A stretch of 64,000 nt of DNA, taken from contig NZ_CANLXZ010000012.1 of the NCBI RefSeq assembly GCF_947495285.1, positions 1 through 64,000 of the forward strand. The letters run 5' to 3'. The translations under genes were made by a program, and so were the position numbers. Shown here in pieces: positions 36,841 to 46,674 of this stretch. The notes under the pieces were generated by a model, which did no database searches, was not told the origin of the DNA, and saw nothing but the letters and a program-made list of their open reading frames with translations. Every line of letters begins with the position of its first letter. Position 1 is the first letter of the stretch. This stretch comes from an uncultured Nonlabens sp. Lineage in GTDB: Bacteria; Bacteroidota; Bacteroidia; Flavobacteriales; Flavobacteriaceae.

Positions 36841-39405
36841 TTATTCAGCAGACTGCTCCTCTGGTGATTTTTCAATTTTTATTACTAGTTTGCCTTCTTC
36901 TTTATCAAAGTTCATAAAGATAGAATCACCTTCACTAAGCTGACTGTTCACTATTTCTTCAGCAAGAGCATCTTCTATGTTTTTTTGAATAGCCCTTTTA
37001 AGTGGTCGTGCACCGTATTCTTTGTCAAAGCCTTTTTCTACGATGTAATCCTTAGCTTCATCACTTAAAGATAAATGGTATCCTAAATCTTTAATTCTAG
37101 CAAATAATTTAGCTAGTTCAATATCTATAATTTTATGAATATCATCTTTTTCTAAAGAGTTAAATACAATCACGTCATCTATTCTATTCAAGAATTCTGG
37201 AGCAAATGTTTTCTTTAACGCCGCTTGTATTACACCGCGAGCGTTGTCGTCTTCGGCCATTTTACGTGCTGCTGTGCCGAATCCTACACCAGATGCGCCA
37301 AAGTCTTTGAGCTTTCTAGCACCTACATTAGAAGTCATTATGATAATAGTGTTTCTAAAATCAATCTTTCTACCTAAACTGTCCGTCAAGAAACCATCAT
37401 CTAGAACCTGCAGCAACATATTAAATACATCAGGATGCGCTTTTTCTATCTCGTCTAGAAGAATAACCGAGTATGGTTTGCGTCTTACTTTTTCAGTAAG
37501 TTGTCCACCTTCTTCATAACCTACATATCCTGGAGGCGCTCCTACCAGTCTAGAAATAGCAAATTTTTCCATATATTCACTCATATCGATACGTATAAGT
37601 GAATTCTCAGAATCGAATAATTCGTTTGCTAGAACCTTTGCCAGTTGTGTTTTACCTACTCCAGTCTGCCCTAAGAAAATAAAAGAGCCTATAGGCTTAT
37701 TAGGATCTTTTAAACCAGCTCTATTACGTTGTATTGCTTTTACAACTTGCTTCACTGCTTTGTCTTGACCTATAACTAAATCTGCAATGGTTTCATTAAG
37801 ATTACTTAATTTCTTTAACTCTTTAGTTGCGATACGGTTAACTGGGATTCCAGTCATCATACTCACTACCTCGGCAACATTTTCTTCGGTTACCGTGTCT
37901 TTATGAAGTTTAGAAGCCTCTTCCCATGCATTTTGCGCATCTTCTAGTTGTTGTTCTAACTTCTTCTCATCGTCTCTTAATTTTGCAGCTTGTTCATATT
38001 TCTGCTTTTTAACGACGTTATTCTTTTCTTTCTTGACATCTTCTAGTTGCTTTTCTATTTCAACTATTTGTTCAGGCACTTCTATATTAGTAATATGAAT
38101 ACGAGACCCAGCCTCATCTAGTGCATCAATCGCCTTATCTGGTAGAAAACGATCTGTCATGTAGCGATTTGTTAATTTTACACAGGCCTCAATAGCCTCT
38201 GGAGTGTAAATCACATTATGATGATCTTCATATTTTGCCTTAATATTATTAAGAATAGTAACAGTCTCTTCAACAGAAGTAGGCTCTACCATTACTTTTT
38301 GAAAACGTCTTTCTAGAGCGCCATCCTTCTCAATACTATTTCTATATTCATCTAGAGTAGTTGCTCCTATACATTGTAACTCGCCGCGTGCAAGAGCAGG
38401 TTTAAACATGTTAGACGCATCTAGTGATCCAGCTGCACCACCAGCACCTACTATGGTATGAATTTCGTCTATGAAAAGAATGATGTCATCATTCTTTTCT
38501 AATTCATTCATAACCGCTTTCATACGTTCTTCAAACTGTCCTCTATATTTAGTACCGGCTACTAGGCTAGCAAGATCTAGAGTAATGACACGTTTATCAA
38601 AAAGTATACGAGACACCTTTTTCTGTACTATACGTAAAGCAAGACCTTCGGCGATGGCACTTTTACCAACACCAGGCTCTCCTATTAATAGAGGGTTGTT
38701 CTTCTTACGGCGACTCAAAATTTGTGACACTCGCTGTATCTCTTCTGTACGTCCCACTACAGGATCCAGTTTACCATCTTCGGCCATTCTAGTAAGATCA
38801 CGACCAAAGTTATCCAGGACCGGAGTTTTAGATTTCTTATTGGTTTTCTTATCACCAGATGGGGAGAATAAATTTTCCTTGCTGCCATCTTGCATTTCTT
38901 CTCCCGCGTCATCATCACTAAAAGATTGTGCGCTCACGTCTTCTATATAGCCGTCTTCTTGTGATAGAATCATTTTAAACTCATCCTTCACATTATCGTA
39001 CTCTACACTTAACTTATTTAAAAGCTTTGTAGTAGGGTCGTTTTCATTACGTAAAATACATAATAATAAATGTGCTGTATTAATAGAAGTACTTTGAAAA
39101 AGTTTTGCTTCTAAAAATGTTGTTTTTAGTGCACGCTCTGCTTGTCTAGTAAGGTGCAAGTTCTTCTTCTCGTTTACGGTAGCCGTAATATTAGGATTTG
39201 CTGGACTTAATATCTCAACTTTACGACGCAAGTTGTCAAGATCTACCGATAGATTATTTAAAATCTCAATCGCTTTTCCATCTCCATCTCGCAGTAATCC
39301 TAACATTAAATGCTCTGTACCTATAAAATCGTGACCTAATCGCAACGCCTCTTCTTTGCTATAGGCGATCACGTCCTTTACTCTTGGTGAAAAATTATCG
39401 TCCAT
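36841..39405 (-). CDS. clpC: ATP-dependent Clp protease ATP-binding subunit ClpC
   Basis: An 854-residue Hsp100 unfoldase that feeds substrates to ClpP. The N-terminal domain has two Clp_N repeats (about 5-145), the first AAA domain has [13 protein letters not shown], a UVR-like coiled segment lies near 430-480, and the second AAA domain has [21 protein letters not shown] contains a ClpP-binding VGF loop. I use the ATG at 39405 ([12 protein letters not shown]), the family N-terminus. The frame stays open to 39507, but that extension spans the palindrome. It is divergent from gyrA, an arrangement I recall from other flavobacteria. Confidence 0.95.
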   Translation of the reverse strand: MDDNFSPRVKDVIAYSKEEALRLGHDFIGTEHLMLGLLRDGDGKAIEILNNLSVDLDNLRRKVEILSPANPNITATVNEKKNLHLTRQAERALKTTFLEAKLFQSTSINTAHLLLCILRNENDPTTKLLNKLSVEYDNVKDEFKMILSQEDGYIEDVSAQSFSDDDAGEEMQDGSKENLFSPSGDKKTNKKSKTPVLDNFGRDLTRMAEDGKLDPVVGRTEEIQRVSQILSRRKKNNPLLIGEPGVGKSAIAEGLALRIVQKKVSRILFDKRVITLDLASLVAGTKYRGQFEERMKAVMNELEKNDDIILFIDEIHTIVGAGGAAGSLDASNMFKPALARGELQCIGATTLDEYRNSIEKDGALERRFQKVMVEPTSVEETVTILNNIKAKYEDHHNVIYTPEAIEACVKLTNRYMTDRFLPDKAIDALDEAGSRIHITNIEVPEQIVEIEKQLEDVKKEKNNVVKKQKYEQAAKLRDDEKKLEQQLEDAQNAWEEASKLHKDTVTEENVAEVVSMMTGIPVNRIATKELKKLSNLNETIADLVIGQDKAVKQVVKAIQRNRAGLKDPNKPIGSFIFLGQTGVGKTQLAKVLANELFDSENSLIRIDMSEYMEKFAISRLVGAPPGYVGYEEGGQLTEKVRRKPYSVILLDEIEKAHPDVFNMLLQVLDDGFLTDSLGRKIDFRNTIIIMTSNVGARKLKDFGASGVGFGTAARKMAEDDNARGVIQAALKKTFAPEFLNRIDDVIVFNSLEKDDIHKIIDIELAKLFARIKDLGYHLSLSDEAKDYIVEKGFDKEYGARPLKRAIQKNIEDALAEEIVNSQLSEGDSIFMNFDKEEGKLVIKIEKSPEEQSAE

Positions 39406-39485
39406 ATTACTTCTTTTGCTTAAAAGTATTGAATTTATTCTTTCAATAAGCATTATGAAAGATAAAAAAGGGTTAATTCTTTGTT

Positions 39486-39501
39486 CGCTTTCGCGAAAGC
39501 G
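39486..39501. repeat. Palindromic element CGCTTTCGCGAAAGCG
   Basis: Exact copy in the clpC/gyrA divergent region, 81 bp upstream of the clpC ATG. Confidence 0.9.
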
Positions 39502-39673
39502 TAACATTTACAGAACTTTACGTTACTATTTAAGCTATTAAAACTTATTCACAGCGAGAGTTTAAAAGTGTTAATAAAAATAGCACTAAAACAGTTTCAA
39601 CACCTTATTAATACTAGCGATTTACTTAAATTGCTAGTTGTTAAAATAACTAATTTAATATAATCTGATTTAC

Positions 39674-42199
39674 ATGGCAGATGGAGAAAAGTTAATCCCG
39701 ATTAATATCGAGGATGAAATGAAGTCAGCATACATCGATTACTCGATGTCAGTCATAGTATCACGTGCGTTGCCAGATGTACGAGATGGGCTAAAACCAG
39801 TACACAGAAGGGTTCTTTATGGTATGTATGAACTAGGTGTACTTTCTAATAGAGGTTACAAGAAAAGTGCGAGAATAGTAGGAGAAGTTCTCGGTAAGTA
39901 TCACCCACATGGAGATACATCCGTCTATGATACTATGGTACGTATGGCACAAGAATGGTCATTGCGTTACATGATGGTAGATGGTCAGGGTAACTTTGGT
40001 AGTGTAGATGGTGATCCACCAGCTGCAATGCGTTATACTGAGGCAAAGATGCGCAAGATATCTGAAGAGATGCTTGCTGATATAGATAAAGAAACAGTTG
40101 ATACGCAGCTTAACTTTGACGATACCCTATCAGAGCCTACTGTTTTACCAACAAAAATACCTAATCTCCTTGTTAATGGAGCTAGTGGTATTGCTGTAGG
40201 TATGGCAACTAACATGCCTCCACACAACTTAACTGAAGTGGTGGATGGTACAATTGCCTATATCGAGAATAACGATATTGAGATAGAAGAGTTGATAACG
40301 CACATTAAAGCACCAGATTTTCCTACTGGTGGTATCATTTATGGTTATGATGGTGTTAAAGATGCATTTCATACCGGTCGTGGACGTATTAAAATACGTG
40401 GTCGTGTAAGAATAGAAGATGTAAAAGGTCGTGAATGTATAATCGTTGATGAGTTACCATACCAGGTAAATAAAGCAGACATGATTAAGAAAACTGCAGA
40501 TCTTATCAATGATAAAAAACTAGAAGGAATCGCCTCTATTAGAGATGAGTCTGATAGAAAAGGTATGCGTATCGTATATGTTTTAAAACGTGACGCTATT
40601 CCTAATATCGTTATCAATAAACTTTATAAGCATACAGCACTTCAGTCTAGTTTTAGTGTAAATAACATTGCTCTAGTAAAGGGCCGTCCTCAATTACTTA
40701 ATGTAAAAGAGATGATTCATTACTTTGTGGAGCACAGACATGAAGTGGTAACACGTAGAACAGAGTATGAACTGCGCAAGGCTGAAGAAAGAGCACACAT
40801 TTTAGAAGGATTAATTATTGCTAGTGATAACATCGATGAAGTTATTGCTTTAATAAGATCTAGTAAAAATGGAGAAGAAGCTCGCGGTAAGTTAATTGAG
40901 AGATTTGAACTCTCAGAAATTCAGGCTCGTGCAATCGTTGAAATGCGCCTTAGACAGTTAACAGGTCTAGAGCAGGATAAATTACGTAACGAGTACAGTG
41001 AGTTAATGAAGACTATTGCTGACTTAAAAGATATTCTTGCAAAGAAAGAACGTCGCATGCAAATTATCAAAGACGAACTTATGGAAGTTCAAGAAAAATT
41101 TGGTGATGAGCGTCGTTCAAAAATTGAATATGCTGGCGGTGATCTAAGTATAGAAGATATGATCCCTGATGAGCAGGTAGTTATAACTATTTCTCATGCA
41201 GGTTATATAAAAAGAACGAGTCTTACAGAGTATAAAACGCAAAACCGAGGTGGAGTAGGTCAGAAAGCGAGTACCACAAGAGATGAAGATTTCTTAGTAG
41301 ACTTGTTTGTAGGTACTAACCACCAGTACATGTTATTTTTTACAGAAAAAGGTAAGTGTTTCTGGATGAGAGTTTATGAGATTCCTGAAGGTAGTAAAAC
41401 CTCCAAAGGTCGAGCTATTCAAAACCTTATTAATATTGAACAAGATGATAATGTTAAAGCAGTAATATGTACGCAGGATATTAAGGATAAGGAGTACATT
41501 AATAGTCATTTTGTGATTATGTGTACTAAGAAAGGTGTTGTTAAGAAAACATCTTTAGAACAGTATTCTAGACCTAGATCAAATGGTATTAATGCGATTA
41601 CCGTTAGAGATGGAGATACACTTTTAGAAGCAAAGTTAACCACAGGAGACAGTCACGTAATGTTAGGTTTAAAGAGTGGTAAAGCTATACGCTTTGACGA
41701 GTCTAAAACTAGACCTATGGGTAGAAATGCCAGTGGGGTGAGAGGTATTAGACTATCTCATGATGACGATGAGGTGATAGGAATGGTGGCAGTAAATGAC
41801 ATGGATTCTAATATCCTGGTTGTTTCAGAAAAAGGTTACGGTAAACGTTCTAGCCTAGATGATTATCGTGAGACTAATCGTGGTGGTAAGGGTGTTAAAA
41901 CAATTTCTGTAACTGAAAAAACAGGTGGCCTTGTAGCTCTTAAAAACGTTAATGATGAAGATGGTCTTATGATTATCAATAAATCAGGAGTTGCTATACG
42001 TATGGATGTGGCAGATTTAAGAGTTATGGGACGTGCGACTCAAGGTGTTCGTCTTATTAACCTCAAAGGAAATGACTCTATTGCAGCTGTCGCAAAGGTG
42101 GTAAAGGAAGAAAGTGATGATGAGAACGTGTCTGATGACAGTGTAATTGCTGCTCAGCAAGATGGTACGGATCTTGACATAGATGACAGTGAGGAATAA
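39674..42199 (+). CDS. gyrA: DNA gyrase subunit A
   Basis: An 841-residue subunit of the type II topoisomerase that adds negative supercoils. The catalytic tyrosine is Tyr121 in RYTEAKM. The quinolone-determining region reads [20 protein letters not shown], with Thr82 at the position of E. coli Ser83 and Asp86 at that of Asp87. The C-terminal part has pinwheel blades with GyrA-box-like NRGGVG and NRGGKG, and an acidic tail ending DIDDSEE. The start follows GyrA convention ([16 protein letters not shown]). A TPR gene follows after 15 nt, forming an operon. Confidence 0.98.
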   Translation: MADGEKLIPINIEDEMKSAYIDYSMSVIVSRALPDVRDGLKPVHRRVLYGMYELGVLSNRGYKKSARIVGEVLGKYHPHGDTSVYDTMVRMAQEWSLRYMMVDGQGNFGSVDGDPPAAMRYTEAKMRKISEEMLADIDKETVDTQLNFDDTLSEPTVLPTKIPNLLVNGASGIAVGMATNMPPHNLTEVVDGTIAYIENNDIEIEELITHIKAPDFPTGGIIYGYDGVKDAFHTGRGRIKIRGRVRIEDVKGRECIIVDELPYQVNKADMIKKTADLINDKKLEGIASIRDESDRKGMRIVYVLKRDAIPNIVINKLYKHTALQSSFSVNNIALVKGRPQLLNVKEMIHYFVEHRHEVVTRRTEYELRKAEERAHILEGLIIASDNIDEVIALIRSSKNGEEARGKLIERFELSEIQARAIVEMRLRQLTGLEQDKLRNEYSELMKTIADLKDILAKKERRMQIIKDELMEVQEKFGDERRSKIEYAGGDLSIEDMIPDEQVVITISHAGYIKRTSLTEYKTQNRGGVGQKASTTRDEDFLVDLFVGTNHQYMLFFTEKGKCFWMRVYEIPEGSKTSKGRAIQNLINIEQDDNVKAVICTQDIKDKEYINSHFVIMCTKKGVVKKTSLEQYSRPRSNGINAITVRDGDTLLEAKLTTGDSHVMLGLKSGKAIRFDESKTRPMGRNASGVRGIRLSHDDDEVIGMVAVNDMDSNILVVSEKGYGKRSSLDDYRETNRGGKGVKTISVTEKTGGLVALKNVNDEDGLMIINKSGVAIRMDVADLRVMGRATQGVRLINLKGNDSIAAVAKVVKEESDDENVSDDSVIAAQQDGTDLDIDDSEE

Positions 42200-42214
42200 A
42201 TTTAAAATATTATT

Positions 42215-43399
42215 ATGAAATTTAAATTAACAATTACTTTTCTAGCAATGGCCTCTTTGGCTGTTGCTCAGAAAAAGGAGATTAAAAAAATTACTAAAGC
42301 AGCAGAAAAAGGAGAATTCAGTAAAGCGCAAAAATTATTTAATTCTATAGATGAAAGTGCGGTAGAAGCAAAATATGCAGGTGCTTATGAATTTTTTAAA
42401 GTGGTAAATTATATAGATCTTACCGGTGTAGAACCAGTTAGTCTTGATAATTTACGTAAATCAGAGTCTGCTATCGCAAACTCTAAATATTTGGGTTATT
42501 CTAACTTGAAGCTGGAACCGATATTACAAAATTTTATCTTAAACAGTAAACTTCAAATTGCTAATGACAAGGTAAAAAGTGGGGACACAGATACGGCGCT
42601 GAAACTGGTAGAAGAATTATATCAAAGTAATCCAGAAAATTTAGATATGCTTTATAATGCAGGTAATCTTGCTTATAGTAGTGCTAAATATGATGTAGCT
42701 CTAAAAAAATATTCTGAACTTTTAGAAAAAGGTTACACAGGAGTAAAAACTACTTATGTAGCGACTAACCTAAATGGAGTAGTGGAGAAATTTGCTAGTG
42801 AACAAGTAAGGGATTATTCTGTACAAGTAAAAACCCATACAAATCCTGATACAGAAAAATCTATTTCTAATTTAGGAGATATCGTTCTTAAAACGGTATG
42901 GTTACATGTTAATAAAGAGAACAAAATCAAGGCAAAAGAGGTTTATGAAACAGCTTTTAAAAATTATCCTAGTGATTCATCTCTTAAGCTGGTTAAACCA
43001 GACATATTATTAACATTAGGAATGATGGAGGAGTATAAAGAAGCTATAGAAAATATGGATTCTGAAGTTACTGATCCTAAGGTTTTTGATAATTTAGGTG
43101 TCGCGGCAATAGAGAAAAAGAATTATGAAAGCGCAATACGTTACTTTAAATCTAGCCTTAAGCTAGAATCTAATAACTATTATGCTTTAGTTAATTTGTC
43201 AAATGCTTATTTAGAGTCAGGCAATTTAGAAAAATCTACAGTTGCAGAGCAAAAGAATTTTTATAATCAAGCAATTTCATGTTTAGAAAAGGCACATGTT
43301 TTAAGACCAGATGAAAAAGGTGTTAAGGAGACCTTAGTTAGTCTGTATGATTTTTTAGGGATGACAGATAAATCTGCTCAAATGAAATCTAAAATGTAA
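42215..43399 (+). CDS. Exported TPR-repeat protein
   Basis: A 394-residue protein with a signal peptide (cleavage near AVAQK) and several tetratricopeptide repeats. Clear repeats are NLDMLYNAGNLAYSSAKYDV (near 137-160), DNLGVAAIEKKNYESAIRYF (near 290-310) and NYYALVNLSNAYLESGNLEK (near 323-345). It probably acts as a periplasmic scaffold. It lies directly behind gyrA and ends in a strong terminator, so it is co-transcribed with gyrA, although no functional link is known. Confidence 0.88.
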   Translation: MKFKLTITFLAMASLAVAQKKEIKKITKAAEKGEFSKAQKLFNSIDESAVEAKYAGAYEFFKVVNYIDLTGVEPVSLDNLRKSESAIANSKYLGYSNLKLEPILQNFILNSKLQIANDKVKSGDTDTALKLVEELYQSNPENLDMLYNAGNLAYSSAKYDVALKKYSELLEKGYTGVKTTYVATNLNGVVEKFASEQVRDYSVQVKTHTNPDTEKSISNLGDIVLKTVWLHVNKENKIKAKEVYETAFKNYPSDSSLKLVKPDILLTLGMMEEYKEAIENMDSEVTDPKVFDNLGVAAIEKKNYESAIRYFKSSLKLESNNYYALVNLSNAYLESGNLEKSTVAEQKNFYNQAISCLEKAHVLRPDEKGVKETLVSLYDFLGMTDKSAQMKSKM

Positions 43400-43431
43400 G
43401 TAATTACAGCGTTCTTGAATAAACGGAATAG

Positions 43432-43466
43432 AAAAAAGCTCTTGGTAAATTCAAGAGCTTTTTTTA
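43432..43466 (+). terminator. Rho-independent terminator after the gyrA-TPR operon
   Basis: AAAAAAGCTCTTG / CAAGAGCTTTTTT perfect stem, 7-nt loop, T run. Confidence 0.9.
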
Positions 43467-43660
43467 TTTATATGAAGTCTCGTCCTAGAATTACGTTAAT
43501 AACAGACATAAGTGTAATGAAAACTACAGAAAATACTAGATATGTTAGAGCAGTACAACGGTTTATTTACTTTCTTTTAAACTTGACGATATTCATCAAA
43601 TAGAGCATGGATTACTTAGAAGAGTTTAAGGTTAATAGAAACATGATATTTAAGCGGGCT

Positions 43661-43668
43661 TAACTTTG
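43661..43668 (+). promoter_or_regulatory. -7 box TAACTTTG of a decayed gene
   Basis: TAnnTTTG match 5 nt before an ATG (43674) that opens a broken reading frame, as if a once-active leaderless gene stood here. Confidence 0.35.
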
Positions 43669-43673
43669 CGCTC

Positions 43674-44050
43674 ATGGCCAAAAAAAATATGGTAACTTTT
43701 ATGAGGAGCACTAAATACCAACTACAATGTCCAAGAGACCTAGACCTGTGCAGCGTATTCTAGAGTTGTAGGTAAAAGTAAAATTGCAAGACAGAACAGA
43801 AGCCAGAGCAGAATATATCGCCTAGAGAGCCGATTATGAATTTATCATATTAGACATCCTTGTCGATATGGACGTGACGGAATATGAAATACTTCTAAGA
43901 AAAATAACAAGCCCTAGTTACCTACATTTAATAAGAGCTGCCTATTATTCTATAAAGATAGTAAAAGTAAACGTTGCTATAAGATATGATAGCAATGGTT
44001 TATGGTTAGCCCAGGATATGGCATTAAAAGGTAGGTTCTATACACAGTGA
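43674..44050 (+). pseudogene. Decayed gene of unknown identity
   Basis: After ATG 43674 the sense frame shifts once near 43690. It then reads KYGNFYEEH-stop-IPTTMSKRPRPVQRILEL-stop and KLQDRTEARAEYIA-stop-RADYEFIILDILVDMD, continuing openly through TEYEILLRKITSPSYLHLIR to a stop at 44050. The third stop and the shift argue for decay. The codon pattern looks protein-like, but I cannot name the family. The longest intact piece is 43868-44050. Confidence 0.4.
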
Positions 44051-44109
44051 TTTTTAATAGAATTGAAGCATTATTCAAATAGAGGTTGAAAATATTACTC
44101 AAATAATTA

Positions 44110-44289
44110 TCAAATCTAGATGAAGATAATAAGATAACCACACGTATGCCGATGAAATATGATTCTTAATAAAGGACTGTAAAAGAATGTGTTGCCGGTG
44201 TTTTAAAACAAAAAGTGAATATAACTCTATATGAAACACCTTTAGAATTAAAAAAACAAACTAATAAGAAAGTCGATTTAACTATATAA
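44110..44289 (+). pseudogene. Second decayed coding fragment
   Basis: One frame of 60 codons with two adjacent stops. It reads NLDEDNKITTRMPMKYDS, then stops, then KECVAGVLKQKVNITLYETP and LELKKQTNKKVDLTI-stop. It may be the far end of the same lost gene as 43674-44050 or a different one. It was not recognised. Confidence 0.3.
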
Positions 44290-44365
44290 TATTAAAGAGT
44301 GACATCCATCACACCATATGCTAACACCAGATCTATGGCATGCACACTATAAAAACCTATAAATC

Positions 44366-44402
44366 AAAAAAGCCTTAGCAAAGTAGTCGTCTTTGTTAAG
44401 GC
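44366..44402 (-). terminator. Rho-independent terminator after dps
   Basis: GCCTTAGCAAAG / CTTTGTTAAGGC stem with one mismatch and a T run on the minus strand, 58 nt beyond the dps stop. Confidence 0.8.
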
Positions 44403-44459
44403 CTCATTAATATCATTCAAATACAAATAATCCCTATCGATTATTTAAGACTAGAAATG

Positions 44460-44951
44460 CTATATAGCTTTTCTAGTACTCTCTGTATTCATTCTCCATG
44501 CGTCTAACATCCATGTTGTAGTTTCCAATTCTCTGATATAAGCGCCTATTAGATCAATGGTACCCTCATCTTCGCATTCACCAGCAGCACTTACAACCTG
44601 AGCCATTTGTGTAAGAATACTTCCATGATCATCAATTAGGTTGTTTACCATTTCTATATCTGTAAGCTCTGACTTAGTTTCTTTTAAGTTAGATAATTTA
44701 AGATAATCACTATAGTTAGAGGTAGGCTGGTATCTTAGTGTTAAAATACGTTCTGCAACTTCATCAATCTTTATAATGGCATCATTGTACATTTCTTCAA
44801 ATTTTACATGAAGGTCAAAGAATGAGCGTCCTACTATATTCCAATGGTAATTTCTCAATTTTTGATAGTACAGATGATAATCTGCGAGCAATATATTAAG
44901 TTCTTTACTCGTGTTTTTTGCTTTTTCTAAATCAAAATTTAAATAATTCAT
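44460..44951 (-). CDS. dps: Dps family DNA-protection / ferritin-like protein
   Basis: A 163-residue protein forming dodecamers that oxidise Fe(II) with peroxide and protect DNA. Ferroxidase ligands fit the Dps spacing: His36 (NYHWNIVG), His48, Glu52, Asp63 and Glu67 (DEVAERI). This is the 12-4-11-4 spacing of the Listeria type. The second signature is WMLDAW near the C-terminus. Single gene. The about 240 bp upstream carry no obvious -7 box, so an alternative sigma factor or OxyR control is possible but not shown. Confidence 0.95.
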   Translation of the reverse strand: MNYLNFDLEKAKNTSKELNILLADYHLYYQKLRNYHWNIVGRSFFDLHVKFEEMYNDAIIKIDEVAERILTLRYQPTSNYSDYLKLSNLKETKSELTDIEMVNNLIDDHGSILTQMAQVVSAAGECEDEGTIDLIGAYIRELETTTWMLDAWRMNTESTRKAI

Positions 44952-45198
44952 TTCTCGTTTATTTTAGTTGTTTAAAAGATTATGTAGCTGTTTTAAAATT
45001 AACCAATCTACTACATGTATCATCATTGATTAAGATTCTAGGTTTTATATATGTCCTAGAAATTATAATCTTGTTTTAATACTATAAAGGTAGGTAGTAC
45101 CTGTTAACCATGCTTTGAATATTGAGTTAAAATGTGTTTATGAAATCACAAATAGGAGCGAATGATTTAATTATAATACAGCTCTATGTATAGAATGT

Positions 45199-46047
45199 TT
45201 ATTTGATCACAAAGAAGCGCTCTAACGTGCTATCTTCTAGTTGCATCCATATTAACGGTGCAAATCCACGCGTTAAACTTGCTGATGTTAATTTTAAAAT
45301 TTGAATAAAGGTAAAAGATTCCTCCAGCTGTTGAGGCTTCATTTTCCATTCAGATTTTTTTGGTAGGTAATAGGTGTTTGACGTTTCCGCTTTCGCGAAA
45401 GCGTTATAGTTAAAATAATATCCCACTATACTTGATTTATTGATATAATCGAAGGTATGATTCCATAGTTGGTGAGGAATAAACACATGGGCTATAAAAC
45501 AAACCTCTTGACGTATTTTATGTACATCTAGATTATACTGATCTAAAATATCTCGTGTATACTGGTTATAGAGTAAGGGTAGTTGCTGGTTTTTAAGATG
45601 ATCCATTTTACGTACCAAATTATCTTTACCATTAGGACCTTGGTATTTACTAAGCTCGAGTCTTATTGGGTCTTTATCTTTGATGATTTTATGGTTATCG
45701 TAGATATAAAATTTATACACTAATTCTACATGGATAATTTGCTTACTTTTTTTTTCTTGTACGATATAATCGAGTTCACCTATGGTTATTTTATTCTTAT
45801 ATATTTGTTGATTAGATAGTAATAATTTGTAATTGCTTGATTGTTCTATACAAAATTTAAAAAAATGTTCTGCTCTTTTACCTAATACTGTTCTTTGAGG
45901 TATTGCAGGTAAAGTAATTTGATTTTTTTCTTTTAAATGATCAAAATTAAGGCTAGAAAAATGAAATTGATCAAGACCTAATAATGTGCCAGACCATAGG
46001 GTAGCAGTGCTATAAAAGTTTTTAAATCTCGCTAGACTGTTATCCAT
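45199..46047 (-). CDS. DUF1853 family protein (PD-(D/E)XK nuclease-like fold)
   Basis: A 282-residue protein of DUF1853. A nuclease-like core is visible: Glu60 (GKRAEHFF), Asp93 (GELDYIV) and Glu108...Lys112 (HVELVYKFYI). This matches the E/GxLD/ExK layout of restriction-endonuclease-like folds, but nuclease activity is unproven for the family. Residues 216-220 are AFAKA, an exact palindrome copy placed in a variable segment (YFNYNAFAKAETSNTYY). It abuts wbqC and is the last gene of the parAB-lepB operon. Confidence 0.8.
   Translation of the reverse strand: MDNSLARFKNFYSTATLWSGTLLGLDQFHFSSLNFDHLKEKNQITLPAIPQRTVLGKRAEHFFKFCIEQSSNYKLLLSNQQIYKNKITIGELDYIVQEKKSKQIIHVELVYKFYIYDNHKIIKDKDPIRLELSKYQGPNGKDNLVRKMDHLKNQQLPLLYNQYTRDILDQYNLDVHKIRQEVCFIAHVFIPHQLWNHTFDYINKSSIVGYYFNYNAFAKAETSNTYYLPKKSEWKMKPQQLEESFTFIQILKLTSASLTRGFAPLIWMQLEDSTLERFFVIK
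45388..45403. repeat. Palindromic element inside the DUF1853 gene
   Basis: Exact CGCTTTCGCGAAAGCG. It is read in frame on the minus strand as AFAKA (residues 216-220). Confidence 0.9.
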
Positions 46048-46662
46048 TTATAATTTATAGTAATGCTGTTTAAGATAACTACCAGCCGCAGGTCCTAGAT
46101 TAAATAATAGATCTAAACCGCTTAACGGCTGTATAAAGCCATGCTTTTCTTGGAATACCTGTATGTATGGGTGTAGTTCAAAAAGGGCATCACCTTTGGC
46201 AGTAATTAATCTTTTTGCAAGTGCGTTATCCTCATAATTAACAGCTCTAGTTATAGTCCGGTCTATTTGAAGATGGTGCATCAAAAAATGCAGGGTTCTG
46301 ATGTTCCACTCTAATAATGAAGATGGTATTTCTTTAAATAATTCTTCTAGGTCGTCTTGATAATATTCAAAATAAGGACTACTGTAATAAGCACTTTTTA
46401 TACTTTTTAAATGTGTTGATGCCCAATTTTGCGAATTATCTATTTTTATCGAACTATAAAGAACAGAATGTCCTTTTTTTTGATGGATAATAGGTATGTT
46501 AAGTGCGAGTTTACCATTTGCGGCGCCTATGTAACATCTGTTTCTATAAGTTTGTTTTACATAACTATCCTGCTGCTCTAGAATAATATTATGAGCATGA
46601 TGTATATGAATAAGTGTAATTACATCCACAAAGTAGGAGGGATGAATAATTAAATCATTCAT
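46048..46662 (-). CDS. WbqC family protein
   Basis: A 204-residue protein of the WbqC family, with the N-terminal pattern IHPSYFVDVITLIHIHHAHN, then YRNRCYIGAANGKLALNIPI and a C-terminal GLDLLFNLGPAAGSYL. WbqC-like genes often sit in polysaccharide clusters and the biochemical function is unknown. Here it lies 12 nt behind lepB and directly before the DUF1853 gene, so it belongs to the par operon rather than to a sugar locus. Confidence 0.85.
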   Translation of the reverse strand: MNDLIIHPSYFVDVITLIHIHHAHNIILEQQDSYVKQTYRNRCYIGAANGKLALNIPIIHQKKGHSVLYSSIKIDNSQNWASTHLKSIKSAYYSSPYFEYYQDDLEELFKEIPSSLLEWNIRTLHFLMHHLQIDRTITRAVNYEDNALAKRLITAKGDALFELHPYIQVFQEKHGFIQPLSGLDLLFNLGPAAGSYLKQHYYKL

Positions 46663-46674
46663 AGCTATCGTTTA

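Noticed and set aside
38471-38950. A 159-codon open frame opposite clpC
   Set aside because: It lies wholly antisense to well-conserved clpC codons and has no family-like sequence.
39406-39507. Extended ClpC N-terminus of 34 residues
   Set aside because: It crosses the palindrome and lacks similarity to ClpC N-termini; [12 protein letters not shown] at 39405 is the normal start.
39914-39931. Quinolone-resistance change in GyrA (Thr82)
   Set aside because: Thr or Ser can be the normal residue at this site in the phylum; without relatives no mutation can be claimed.
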